Assembly (NCBI GenBank): GCA_035701285.1
Contig: DASSNT010000095.1
Span: 1 to 47,043 of the forward strand
Source of the DNA: DASSBR01 sp035701285
Lineage (GTDB): Bacteria; Pseudomonadota; Gammaproteobacteria; Natronospirales; DASSBR01
Reading direction: 5' to 3'
Length of the DNA stretch: 47,043 bases
In this document: positions 1 to 7,104 of the stretch, one piece after another
Numbering within the stretch: position 1 is the stretch's first letter
Layout of the letters: the number at the start of each line of letters is the position of its first letter
Position numbers and translations under genes: made by a program
The notes under the pieces: model-generated
What the model saw: only the letters and a program-made list of their open reading frames with translations
Database searches by the model: none
What the model was told of the DNA's origin: nothing

Positions 1-837
1 CAGCACCAGGAAGCTTTTCGAGACTTTTTCAGGGCCCGTGTCGCGCAGAATACCGAGACCCGAGCCTTCGATAATGCGCAGGACGTCTTCGTCGTCTTCG
101 CGGGTGAGGTCGTACTCGCGATAGCCGAGGAAAGTGAAATGGTTGGCCGACAGCCAGTGCAGGAACTGCTTGCCTTCCTCGACTTCACCGGCCGGCAGCG
201 GCAGCTTGTCGGCCTGCAGGCCGGCGGCGATTTCCTCCGCCTTGGCGCGCATTGCCGACCAGTCGCTGACGGCGGAGCGGACGTCGTCGAGTGCGGTCAC
301 AATGTCGGCTTCAATCTGTTCCAGCAGCTGCGCGTCCGTCTGGCGGTCGACCTCGATGTGCAGGAACGACTCGAGTTCAACCTTGCTCTTGTCGTTGCCG
401 CCGGCCGACGCCATCTTGCGGATGTGGCAGTCCTTCGCGCGGGTGACGGCAATAATCGGGTGGACCGTCAGGTGAATGCCGATCTCGTGCTTGGCGAAGG
501 CCATCGTGATCGAGTCGACCAGGAACGGCATGTCGTCGTTGACGATTTCACAGACCGTGTGGGTCGATTTCCAGCCGTGGCGCTGCGTGGACGGGTTGTA
601 CAGCCGGATTACTGGCTGGCCCGGCTTGCGGTCCTGGGCAAAGCGCCAGTGCGCATGTGCTGCGCCGAATAAATCCTGGGGCCGCCGCTCGAGCAGGTCC
701 TCGTCGGCGATGCCCTGATAGTAGAGGCGGATAAAGGCCTCGATCAGCGGCAATTCATCAGCGCCGACTTTGTCCGCGGCAAGCGCCAGCACGCGGTCAA
801 GATGCTTGGTTCTCGGATCCTGCTTGGTCTGCGACAT
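1..837 (-). CDS. gdhB: NAD-dependent glutamate dehydrogenase, large (about 1600-residue) type, N-terminal part only
   Basis: Reading leftward from the ATG at 835-837, an uninterrupted frame of 279 codons runs off the left edge. It starts MSQTKQDPRTKHLDRVLA and contains LYYQGIADEDLLERRP, then WKSTHTVCEIVNDDMPFLVDS and IGIHLTVHPIIAVTR. These are hallmarks of the N-terminal regulatory part of the very large NAD-specific glutamate dehydrogenases (GdhB/GDH180 class), which oxidise glutamate to 2-oxoglutarate and ammonia. The catalytic domain lies outside the window. This role suits the amino-acid catabolic neighbourhood, since transamination of Leu, Tyr and others produces glutamate. The start is supported by the conserved N terminus. 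The only Shine-Dalgarno-like sequence upstream is a weak GAGACG. The family call is firm; whether the rest of the gene is intact cannot be seen. Confidence 0.9.
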   Translation of the reverse strand, partial: MSQTKQDPRTKHLDRVLALAADKVGADELPLIEAFIRLYYQGIADEDLLERRPQDLFGAAHAHWRFAQDRKPGQPVIRLYNPSTQRHGWKSTHTVCEIVNDDMPFLVDSITMAFAKHEIGIHLTVHPIIAVTRAKDCHIRKMASAGGNDKSKVELESFLHIEVDRQTDAQLLEQIEADIVTALDDVRSAVSDWSAMRAKAEEIAAGLQADKLPLPAGEVEEGKQFLHWLSANHFTFLGYREYDLTREDDEDVLRIIEGSGLGILRDTGPEKVSKSFLVL

Positions 838-943
838 TGAGCGTCTCGATCTTATGGATTATGACGGGGAAGCGACGGGGACAGGCGACCGCGGCCGGAA
901 TCGGGAGGCCGGAGGCGAGTCTGGTTGTAGAAATTAATGGTCA

Positions 944-974
944 CCAAACTAAAACGCTCGCCGGAGGGCGAGCG
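944..974 (-). terminator. terminator-like hairpin, leftward
   Basis: A perfect 8-bp stem has arms CGCTCGCC at 955-962 and GGCGAGCG at 967-974 with a GGAG loop. Read on the minus strand it is followed by TTTTAGTTT (944-954), the form of a rho-independent terminator. It points toward gdhB and lies about 107 bases upstream of its start, so it may insulate gdhB from transcription coming from the right, or be the remains of a lost gene's terminator. Confidence 0.5.
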
Positions 975-1071
975 ACCTTGGACGCCAGTGGAAAATTTGC
1001 CGGTATTTTAACGCCATTCGGCGCGAGGTGCGAAGGTTTCGACGTTTTGCCCGCTTCCAATGTTCTTACTT

Positions 1072-1103
1072 CCTCTCCCTCCGCGAGAGGGGTGGGGCGA
1101 GGG
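1072..1103. repeat. CT-rich palindromic repeat, copy 1
   Basis: CCTCTCCCT, a short spacer and GAGAGGGGTGGGGCGAGGG form an imperfect palindrome of the same family as the elements at 11351-11445 and 15042-15150. It directly abuts the permease fragment at 1106, so the two may have been joined by recombination. Confidence 0.6.
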
Positions 1104-1105
1104 TG

Positions 1106-1264
1106 CCCGCAAGCCACGGCGCAGCGGGACTCGTTCTCGGTCTCGGGTTGGCGGTGCTGTTCGGCTATCTATTGTCGAGCCACCTGTTCGGTGTCGCGCC
1201 GTTTGATCCGGTCGCGCTGACAGGCAGCGCCATCGCGAAAAAAGGCGCATTGCAGGCGCGGTAG
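1106..1264 (+). pseudogene. C-terminal fragment of a MacB/ADOP-type ABC permease
   Basis: The frame reads GAAGLVLGLGLAVLFGYLL, then SSHLFGVAPFDPVALTGSA, then IAKKGALQAR and a stop. This resembles the last periplasmic-to-membrane segment of FtsX/MacB-like permeases of the large acidobacterial-type (ADOP) family, where a hydrophobic helix is followed by a 'LLFGV.P.DP' motif. In intact proteins another transmembrane helix and a Pro-Ala-Arg-Arg-rich end follow; here the frame diverges after about 40 residues. There is no plausible start, and the upstream end is a CT-rich repeat. I read it as a dead remnant of a gene otherwise lost. The family assignment is from memory of the motif and is moderately sure. 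Confidence 0.5.
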
Positions 1265-1302
1265 CGGGATAGCGTAAGCATGATTTACAAATAGACGACT
1301 AT

Positions 1303-1321
1303 ATGTAAGTATCGCTTACAT
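1303..1321. promoter_or_regulatory. perfect inverted repeat overlapping the start codon of the DUF4143 ATPase
   Basis: ATGTAAG-TATCG-CTTACAT is a perfect 7-bp inverted repeat with a 5-base spacer whose last two bases are the first two of the ATG start at 1320. No Shine-Dalgarno sequence is visible upstream. A protein or RNA-structure block here would occlude initiation directly, so it could be an autoregulatory operator. This is inferred from position only. Confidence 0.4.
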
Positions 1322-2474
1322 GAAAATACGTGCGCTTTGGCTCGATTGCATCCGGCAGGCGTGGAACCGGCGTTCTATCGTCTGGCTGTCGGGCGTCCGC
1401 AGAGTTGGGAAGACGACGCTGGCGTCTATGCTGCCTGACGCGATCTATGTGAATTGTGACTTGCCGTCCAGTGCGCGGGCGTTGAGCGATCCGGAGCTGT
1501 TTCTGGCCGTTCAGCCGCCTGGTTCGCTTCTGGTGCTGGATGAGGTTCAGCGCCTGGAGGATCCCAGCCTGTTGCTGAAAATCGCGGCTGACGAGTACCC
1601 GCATTTGAAAGTGCTGGCAACGGGCTCATCTACGCTCGCGGCAACCAGCAAATTCCGCGATTCTCTCACCGGTCGCAAGCAGGCAATTCATTTGTGCCCG
1701 GTGCTATGGGCGGAATGTGCCGACCCGTTCGGCGTCCCTGATTTTGATCGCCGATTGCTGCATGGCGGACTGCCTGAAGCATTGTTGGCAGAACGCAAGG
1801 ATGCAGCGCTCTTCAATGAATGGATCGACAGCTTCTACGCGCGCGATGTTCAGGAGCTGTTCGGCATCCGCAACAGGCAGGGCTTTTTGTCATTGTTGCG
1901 CTTGTTGCTCCGCCAGAGCGGCGGGCAAATTGACTACAGTCAGTTGGCAAACCTGAGCGAAATGAGCCGGCCGACGGTGAAGGCTCATCTTGAAGCCATG
2001 CGGATCGCGCATGCCATGTATTTGCTGCCGCCGTTCCATGGCGGCGGCAGGCGCGAAATCGTCAGCAGGCCAAAATGCTACGCCTTCGATACCGGATTCG
2101 TCACTTTTGAGAGGGGCTGGGACAGTATCCGCGACGAGGACCGCGGACTGCTCTGGGAGCACATGGTGCTCGACGAATTACGCTTTCGCATTCCCGATCG
2201 CGATCTTTTCTATTGGCAGGACAAGTCACGCCGCGAGATTGACTTCGTCATTCGCCGCGGCTCCGACCGGGTCGATGCGGTGGAATGCAAGATTAACCCG
2301 GACAGGCTGAATACCGCATCGGTGAAAGCCTTTCGAGAGCTGTATCCGACAGGAAACAACTACGTCGTCAGCCCGTTCGTGAAGCAGCCTTACCGGATGC
2401 GCAGGGGCGAGCTGATCTTTACCGTTTGTACCGCCGGCGACCTGGCTCCTCTCCCGGCGGGAGAGGAAAGCTAA
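1320..2474 (+). CDS. AAA-family ATPase with DUF4143 domain
   Basis: This 384-residue protein has a Walker A motif GVRRVGKTT (residues 25-33) and Walker B LLVLDEVQ (70-77). A sensor-like LATGSST follows, then a winged-helix-like segment (about 200-235) and the C-terminal DUF4143 region with REIDFVIRR and VECK, reminiscent of a PD-(D/E)XK nuclease-like fold. Proteins of this family are common, horizontally spread and mostly uncharacterised; toxin-antitoxin or DNA-related roles have been suggested for some, but nothing here shows a function. It stands alone between gdhB and the bkd genes, with no partner gene. The start overlaps a palindrome (1303-1321). The last residues, PLPAGEES, are translated from a CT-rich palindromic repeat (2448-2466), which suggests that the original C terminus was altered by repeat insertion. 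Confidence 0.85.
   Translation: MKIRALWLDCIRQAWNRRSIVWLSGVRRVGKTTLASMLPDAIYVNCDLPSSARALSDPELFLAVQPPGSLLVLDEVQRLEDPSLLLKIAADEYPHLKVLATGSSTLAATSKFRDSLTGRKQAIHLCPVLWAECADPFGVPDFDRRLLHGGLPEALLAERKDAALFNEWIDSFYARDVQELFGIRNRQGFLSLLRLLLRQSGGQIDYSQLANLSEMSRPTVKAHLEAMRIAHAMYLLPPFHGGGRREIVSRPKCYAFDTGFVTFERGWDSIRDEDRGLLWEHMVLDELRFRIPDRDLFYWQDKSRREIDFVIRRGSDRVDAVECKINPDRLNTASVKAFRELYPTGNNYVVSPFVKQPYRMRRGELIFTVCTAGDLAPLPAGEES
2448..2466. repeat. CT-rich palindrome inside the 3' end of the DUF4143 gene
   Basis: CCTCTCCCGGCGGGAGAGG is a perfect 8-bp stem with a 3-base loop. It encodes the penultimate residues of the ATPase and sits nine bases before its stop codon at 2472-2474. It belongs by sequence to the CT-rich palindrome family seen elsewhere in the window. 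Confidence 0.55.
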
Positions 2475-2487
2475 CGTAAGCCGGCGA

Positions 2488-3735
2488 TTATTGCGCTTTG
2501 CGCAGATCCTTGATCATCGCGCCGAGAAAGCGGCAGGCTTCGCCGCCGGTGACGCAGCGGTGGTCGAAGGTCAGCGACAGCGGGATGCGCTTGTGGACTT
2601 CGATGCCGCCGATGACGCCGACGACGTCGTGGCGCAGGCCGCCGGTGCCAATGATGGCGATGGCGGGCGGGACGACCACCGGCGTGGCGTAACGACCGGC
2701 CATCATGCCGAAGTTGGACAGCATGATGGTGTAGTCGCGCATGTCTTCCGGTGCAACAGTCCGCTCGCGGGTCGCCTGCTTGATCCTGTTCAGGTCCGCG
2801 CGCAGCGCTGCGCCATCCTTGCTGCCGACGTCGCGCACCACCGGCACGATCAGGCCGTCCGGCGTGTCGACCGCCATGGCGACGTCGATGCGCGTCATGA
2901 TCTGGCGGGTCAGGCTGGCGCCGTCGAAGAAGCCGTTCAGGCCCGGTTCGGCATGGCATCCGGCAACGATCGCGCGCATGACGCGCACGGTGATGTCCTG
3001 CCCCGGCAGCCAGTCGTGGATGTCGGCGTCGTCGAACAGCGTGCAGGGCATGACTTCGTCGCGCGAGCGCGACATCGACTGCGCCATCGCGCGGCGCGGT
3101 CCGCGAAGCTGTTCCTTGATGCCGCCCGCGGGCAGCTTGTGCGGCTGCGGCGCGGCGGCGCGGGCGCCGGTTCCGGCTGTGGCCGGTGCGGCCTGGCCGG
3201 ACTGCATGTGGCGCTGCACGTCGTCGGCGGTGATCAGGCCGTTCTTGCCCGTGCCTTCGATGGCGTTGAGGTCGACGCCTTCCTTTTTTGCCAGCGCGCG
3301 GACGGCCGGTGCGGCCTTGGGCCGAGCGGCGGCTTTCTGGTGTTTCTTCTTGCGAACGACGGCCGTTTCTTCCAGCACTTCGTCGCTCGACATCATCTGG
3401 CCGACAACCGTGCCGGAGTCTTCGCGGACGGCGTCACTGGCCTTTTCAGGCGGCGCTTCCTTCGCGGTCTCATTTTGATCGGGCGCGGCGGCTTCGCCGT
3501 CGCCCAGGTTAAAATCGACCAGCGGCTTGTGCGTCTCGACAATGTCGCCTTCGCCGGCGTAGAGCTTGGCGATCTTGCCGGAGTAGGGCGACGGGACGTC
3601 CACGACGGCCTTCGCCGTTTCGACCGACGCCAGCGGTGCGTCCGCTTCGATCGTGTCGCCTTCCTTGACGTGCCATTTGACGATTTCGGCTTCCGGCAGG
3701 CCTTCGCCGAGGTCGGGTAGATTGAATGTTTTCAT
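2488..3735 (-). CDS. bkdB: branched-chain 2-oxoacid dehydrogenase complex, E2 (dihydrolipoyl acyltransferase)
   Basis: This 415-residue protein transfers the branched acyl group from E1 to CoA through a swinging lipoyl arm. Residues 1-80 form the lipoyl domain, with the lipoylated Lys42 in VETAKAVVDV. An Ala/Lys-rich linker follows, then the E3/E1-binding domain at about 141-177 (AVRALAKKEGVDLNAIEGTG), and the catalytic domain from about 205 to the end. The catalytic histidine is His392 in FDHRCVTGGEACRF. The usual HxxxDG motif here reads HRCVTG, so the Asp is replaced by Thr; the histidine remains. Transcribed after E1alpha and E1beta, but separated from E1beta by a REPIN (3754-3812). No E3 gene follows. 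The BCKDH rather than pyruvate assignment rests on the alpha/beta E1 pair and the surrounding leucine genes. Confidence 0.9.
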   Translation of the reverse strand: MKTFNLPDLGEGLPEAEIVKWHVKEGDTIEADAPLASVETAKAVVDVPSPYSGKIAKLYAGEGDIVETHKPLVDFNLGDGEAAAPDQNETAKEAPPEKASDAVREDSGTVVGQMMSSDEVLEETAVVRKKKHQKAAARPKAAPAVRALAKKEGVDLNAIEGTGKNGLITADDVQRHMQSGQAAPATAGTGARAAAPQPHKLPAGGIKEQLRGPRRAMAQSMSRSRDEVMPCTLFDDADIHDWLPGQDITVRVMRAIVAGCHAEPGLNGFFDGASLTRQIMTRIDVAMAVDTPDGLIVPVVRDVGSKDGAALRADLNRIKQATRERTVAPEDMRDYTIMLSNFGMMAGRYATPVVVPPAIAIIGTGGLRHDVVGVIGGIEVHKRIPLSLTFDHRCVTGGEACRFLGAMIKDLRKAQ

Positions 3736-3753
3736 TGTGGAGTCTCCGTAACT

Positions 3754-3812
3754 CTGTAGGAGCGGCCGCTGGCCGCGATTATATGAATCGCGAGCGGCGC
3801 TCGCTCCTACAG
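3754..3812. repeat. REPIN (paired inverted REP), copy A
   Basis: Two inverted copies of a REP-like unit begin TGTAGGAGCGGCCGC and end GCGCTCGCTCCTACA, separated by a short AT-rich centre. The element lies between bkdB and bkdA2 within one transcription unit, where it could form a stable hairpin that alters mRNA stability. Three further copies occur at 10628, 18814 and 28358. Confidence 0.85.
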
Positions 3813-3824
3813 AAGATGTTCGCC

Positions 3825-4802
3825 TTAGTCTTCCAATGTCTTCTTGACCGCCGCGACGACGCGCGCCGTGCTCGGCAGATAATCCATTTCCCGCCGGAAC
3901 AGCGGCATTACGGTGTCGTAGCCGGTGACGCGCTGAATCGGGGCGAGCAGCGAATAGATCGCTTTTTCGGCCACTTCGGCGGCGATTTCGGCGCCGACGC
4001 CGGCATTGCGCGGCGCTTCGTGAACGACCACCAGCCGGCCGGTTTTCTCGACCGACTCGAGGATCGTCTCGTAGTCGATCGGCGAGATGGTGGCGAGGTC
4101 AATCACTTCGCAGCTGACGCCTTCTTTGGCCAGCGCCTGGGCGGCCTTCAGCGTTTCGTGCACCATCGCGCCCCAGGTGACCATGGTGACGTCTTCGCCT
4201 TCGCGCAGCACAAAGCAGGTGTCCAGCGGCAGCGCGTCGCCATCGTCCGGCACTTCCTGCTTCACCAGGCGGTAAATGCGCTTGGGCTCCAGGAATACGA
4301 CCGGGTCCGGGTCGCGAATCGACGCCAGCAGCAGGCCGTAGGCGCGCGCGGGCGAGGAGGGCATGACGACCCGCAGGCCAGGCGTATGCGCGTAGATCGC
4401 TTCCATACTCTCGGAGTGATGCTCCGGCGCATGAATGCCGCCGCCGGACGGGGCGCGAATCACCATCGGGCAGTGCAGCCGGCCGCGGGTGCGGTGGCGC
4501 ATGCGCGCGGCGTGGCTGATGAGCTGGTCGAACGCGGGGTAGGCGAAGCCCGAAAACTGGATTTCGCCGATCGGCTTCATACCCTGCGCGGACATGCCGA
4601 CCGCGAGGCCGGCGATCATCGATTCGGCCAGCGGCGTATCGAACACGCGCTCCTTGCCGAAGCGATCCTGCAACCCTGTGGTGGCGCGGAACACGCCGCC
4701 GTTGGGGCCGACATCCTCGCCGAACACCACGACGCTGTCGTCGTGCTCCAGCTCATACGCCATTGCCATATTGACGGCATCAATCAAAGTCACCTTAGCC
4801 AT
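3825..4802 (-). CDS. bkdA2: branched-chain 2-oxoacid dehydrogenase E1 component, beta subunit
   Basis: This 325-residue protein is the beta chain of the thiamine-diphosphate E1 enzyme that decarboxylates the 2-oxoacids of Leu, Val and Ile. It begins MAKVTLIDAVNMAMAYELE and carries VFGEDVGPNGGVFRAT, DTPLAES and GMKPIGEIQF, then the C-terminal transketolase domain with VVVHEAPRNAGVGAEIAA. Length is typical of the family (about 320-340). Its ATG overlaps the last 8 bases of the E1alpha gene, so the two subunits are probably translationally coupled and made in equal amounts. A REPIN and then the E2 gene follow downstream. Confidence 0.93.
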   Translation of the reverse strand: MAKVTLIDAVNMAMAYELEHDDSVVVFGEDVGPNGGVFRATTGLQDRFGKERVFDTPLAESMIAGLAVGMSAQGMKPIGEIQFSGFAYPAFDQLISHAARMRHRTRGRLHCPMVIRAPSGGGIHAPEHHSESMEAIYAHTPGLRVVMPSSPARAYGLLLASIRDPDPVVFLEPKRIYRLVKQEVPDDGDALPLDTCFVLREGEDVTMVTWGAMVHETLKAAQALAKEGVSCEVIDLATISPIDYETILESVEKTGRLVVVHEAPRNAGVGAEIAAEVAEKAIYSLLAPIQRVTGYDTVMPLFRREMDYLPSTARVVAAVKKTLED

Positions 4803-5880
4803 GCGCGCTCTCCGTCTCGCCGGCCGCCAAGGCCGCGGCGCGTTGTTCTTCGAGCGCTTCGGGCAGCTCGGCGTACATATAATCGAACATGGATTCCAGC
4901 GATGGCTTGGGCGTGTTCTCGTATTCCTTCACCGCGTCGGCGATCTGCTGCTTGCATTCGTCGATCAGGGCTTTTTCCTTGTCGTCGTCCCATTCGCCGA
5001 GGGCGGTCAGGTACTGGCGCAGGCGCAACAGCGGCTCTTTCTTCTCGGCGGCTTCGACTTCGTCATTCGGCCGGTAACGGCTCGCGTCATCGGCGGTGGT
5101 GTGGTCGGAGAGGCGGTACGTCATCGCTTCGATCAGCGTCGGGCCGCCGCCCTTGCGGGCCTTGGCCAGGCCTTTTTCCATCGCGTCGCGAACGGCGACG
5201 ATGTCGTTGCCGTCGACCTGCTGACCCTGGAAACCGCCGGCGAAAGCTTTCTGCGCCAGCGTTTCGCAAGCCGTCTGTTCCTTCAGCGGCACCGAAATGG
5301 CCCACTGGTTGTTACAGACGACGAACACGATCGGCAGCTGAAACGCGCCGGCCGCGTTGATCGCTTCGTAGAAATCGCCTTCGGAGGTGCCGCCGTCGCC
5401 GACGACCGCCACCGCGCAGCGCTTTTCCTTGCGCAGCTTGAAGGCCATCGCCGCGCCCGCGCCGTGCAGGCACTGCGTCGCGATCGGCACGCACCAGGCG
5501 AAGTCGTGCGCCGGGCCGGAAAAATCGCTGCCGCGCTCGTCGCCGCCCCAGTAGAGCAGCACTTCGGAGGGCTTCACGCCGCGCCAGAACTGCGCGCCGT
5601 ATTCGCGGTACATCGGCGCCAGCGCGTCTTCTTCCTTCATCGCCGCGCCGATGCCGACGTGGACGGCTTCATGGCCGAGGCTGGAGGCGTAGGTGCCGAG
5701 CTTGCCCGTGCGCTGCAGCGCGATGGCGCGGGTGTCGAACAGCCGCGTCAGGGTCATCATCCGGTACATTTTGATGAGTTCGGCCGGCTTGTCGGCGAAC
5801 TTCGGCAGTTTCTGGACGGCTTTGCCGCTCTCGTCGATGAACTGCTCGAAGCCGATCTCGAATTTGGCAACGGTCTTCAA
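4795..5880 (-). CDS. bkdA1: branched-chain 2-oxoacid dehydrogenase E1 component, alpha subunit
   Basis: The alpha chain of E1 binds thiamine diphosphate at GDGGTSEGDFYEAINAAG with the NN-terminated motif ending VVCNNQW. It also shows LGHEAVHVGIGAAM and the phosphorylation-loop-like YRLSDHTTADDASRY. I choose a TTG start at 5878-5880, giving 361 residues (MKTVAKFEIGFEQF...). GAGGAGAGAG stands just upstream, and the extra frame up to 6024 has no family resemblance and runs through the divergent promoter region. The gene is first in the bkdA1-bkdA2-bkdB unit and is divergent from tryptophan dioxygenase. An alternative upstream ATG at 6022-6024 is unlikely. Confidence 0.9.
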   Translation of the reverse strand: MKTVAKFEIGFEQFIDESGKAVQKLPKFADKPAELIKMYRMMTLTRLFDTRAIALQRTGKLGTYASSLGHEAVHVGIGAAMKEEDALAPMYREYGAQFWRGVKPSEVLLYWGGDERGSDFSGPAHDFAWCVPIATQCLHGAGAAMAFKLRKEKRCAVAVVGDGGTSEGDFYEAINAAGAFQLPIVFVVCNNQWAISVPLKEQTACETLAQKAFAGGFQGQQVDGNDIVAVRDAMEKGLAKARKGGGPTLIEAMTYRLSDHTTADDASRYRPNDEVEAAEKKEPLLRLRQYLTALGEWDDDKEKALIDECKQQIADAVKEYENTPKPSLESMFDYMYAELPEALEEQRAAALAAGETESAHG

Positions 5881-5967
5881 GGGATCTCTCTCCTCACGTG
5901 GCAGCCCGGTGATCGGCGACGCCGGAGCGGGCGGCCGCCGAACAGTGCATCCTGTAGAATAAGGAGT

Positions 5968-5985
5968 TTCGGCCGGGCGGCCGAA
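5968..5985. promoter_or_regulatory. inverted repeat in the bkdA1/kynA divergent intergenic region
   Basis: TTCGGCC-GGGC-GGCCGAA is a perfect 7-bp inverted repeat, 10 bases upstream of a TAAAAT (5996-6001) that could be a -10 for the rightward gene. The same two arms occur upstream of hpd at 7000-7018 with a 5-base spacer. It is a candidate operator for the aromatic amino-acid genes, unproven. Confidence 0.4.
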
Positions 5986-6050
5986 TGTTGTTCGGTAAAA
6001 TCCCGGCAATTCTAGCAAATCCACTTCCCGGAGTAACGCAGGCAGGCACC

Positions 6051-6890
6051 ATGGCAGAGCGCGAGCTGGAATCCGACATTGAACTGGACCTCAAGAACCG
6101 GCTGACTTACTCGGGGTATTTGTCCCTCGACCAGCTATTGAGCGCACAGCACCCCCTCAGCGACCCGCCGCACCACGACGAACTGCTGTTCATCATCCAG
6201 CACCAGACTTCGGAGCTGTGGATCAAGCTGATGCTGCACGAGCTGGGCGCGGCGCGGGCCTATATTCGAGCGGACCAGTTGGAGCCGTGCTTCAAGAACC
6301 TGGCGCGCGTCAAGCTGATTCAGGACCAGTTGTTCAACCAATGGGCGGTGCTGGAGACGCTGACGCCCAGCGAATACGCGGAATTTCGGGGCGTGCTGAG
6401 CACCGCGTCGGGATTTCAGTCGCCCCAGTACCGGGCGCTCGAGTTCATGCTCGGCAACAAGAACATGGCGCTGCTGAAAATGTTCGAGCACGACCGGAAG
6501 CGGTACGACCGGCTGGTCGAGCTGTCGCAGGAGCCGAGTCTGTACGATGAGTTCCTGCGCTATCTTGCGCGACATGGTCATCCGGTGCCGAAGGAACGCG
6601 TCGAGCGCGACTTTTCGCAGGCCTATGAGGCGCATCCGGGCGTGACGGCCGTGTTCAAGACGATCTACGAAGATCGCGACACCTATTGGGACGCCTATGA
6701 GATGTGCGAGAAGCTCGTCGACCTCGACGGCAATTTCCAGCTCTGGCGGTTCCGCCACATGAAGACGGTCGAGCGCATTATCGGCCACAAACGCGGCACC
6801 GGCGGCTCGTCCGGGGTCTCGTTCCTGAAAAAAGCGGTGGATACGGTGCTGTTCCCGGAGCTGATCGACGTCCGTACCGAGCTGGGATGA
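6051..6890 (+). CDS. kynA: tryptophan 2,3-dioxygenase
   Basis: This haem enzyme opens the indole ring of L-tryptophan to N-formylkynurenine, the first step of the kynurenine pathway. The 279-residue product contains LTYSGYLSLDQLLSAQ, DELLFIIQHQTSELWIKL, SGFQSPQYR and, near the end, FRHMKTVERIIGHKRGTGGSSGV, which holds the axial haem histidine and the substrate-loop GTGG motif. Length matches bacterial homologues (about 280-300). I use the ATG at 6051 because the protein then begins MAERELESDIELDLKNRLTY as in relatives; the frame extends back to 5985 over promoter-like sequence. No kynurenine formamidase or kynureninase gene is adjacent; the neighbours are the tyrosine genes downstream and bkd divergent upstream. 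Confidence 0.93.
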   Translation: MAERELESDIELDLKNRLTYSGYLSLDQLLSAQHPLSDPPHHDELLFIIQHQTSELWIKLMLHELGAARAYIRADQLEPCFKNLARVKLIQDQLFNQWAVLETLTPSEYAEFRGVLSTASGFQSPQYRALEFMLGNKNMALLKMFEHDRKRYDRLVELSQEPSLYDEFLRYLARHGHPVPKERVERDFSQAYEAHPGVTAVFKTIYEDRDTYWDAYEMCEKLVDLDGNFQLWRFRHMKTVERIIGHKRGTGGSSGVSFLKKAVDTVLFPELIDVRTELG

Positions 6891-6892
6891 AG

Positions 6893-6968
6893 AAATCTCC
6901 CTTCAGCTCCCCCTTCTAATCCTGCCCTTTGCGGGCCGAAGGTCGGAAGGGGGAGTTAGAGGGGGATT
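6893..6968. repeat. imperfect long palindrome, CCCCCTT/AAGGGGG type
   Basis: The left arm AATCTCCCTTCAGCTCCCCC and right arm GGGGGAGTTAGAGGGGGATT are inverted copies with a few mismatches around a GC-rich centre. It starts three bases after the kynA stop and may end its transcript, although no T run follows. Similar CCCCCTT/AAGGGGG palindromes are common intergenic repeats in many bacteria. Confidence 0.6.
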
Positions 6969-6999
6969 CTCCCTCTTAAGCCTTTGATTTCTCTTCGCG

Positions 7000-7029
7000 T
7001 TCGGCCTCGGCGGCCGAATTGCTTATAAT
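7000..7029 (+). promoter_or_regulatory. probable hpd promoter with inverted repeat upstream of a TATAAT box
   Basis: TTCGGCC-TCGGC-GGCCGAA (7000-7018) is a perfect 7-bp inverted repeat followed after 5 bases by a consensus TATAAT (7024-7029). The palindrome occupies the -35 to -10 interval, where a repressor would block polymerase. The arms are identical to those at 5968-5985. Confidence 0.5.
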
Positions 7030-7104
7030 GGCGTATCGCAATATGTATTTTGGGCTGCTGCGGCGCGTCGTGGCGGCCTGATAACAAGATTATTGAGGTC
7101 TATC

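Larger units (their letters stand above)
838..1319. other. 482-base stretch without an intact gene, 5' of gdhB and of the DUF4143 ATPase
   Basis: This stretch holds a leftward terminator-like hairpin (944-974), one CT-rich palindromic repeat (1072-1103), a fragment of an ABC permease gene (1106-1264) and a small palindrome at the start of the next gene (1303-1321). The gdhB promoter should lie between 838 and about 945, but no convincing hexamer pair stands out. The mixture of a repeat joined to a gene fragment indicates past rearrangement here. Confidence 0.6.

Noticed and set aside
3726..5360. Long open frame of 544 codons on the plus strand opposite the bkd genes
   Set aside because: It is a shadow of the minus-strand E1beta/E1alpha genes: the protein is rich in Arg and His without any family pattern, while the opposite frame encodes textbook E1 subunits.
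5881..6024. N-terminal extension of E1alpha from an ATG at 6022-6024
   Set aside because: The extension reads through a divergent promoter region, has no similarity to E1alpha proteins, and a TTG with a strong ribosome-binding site gives the conserved N terminus.
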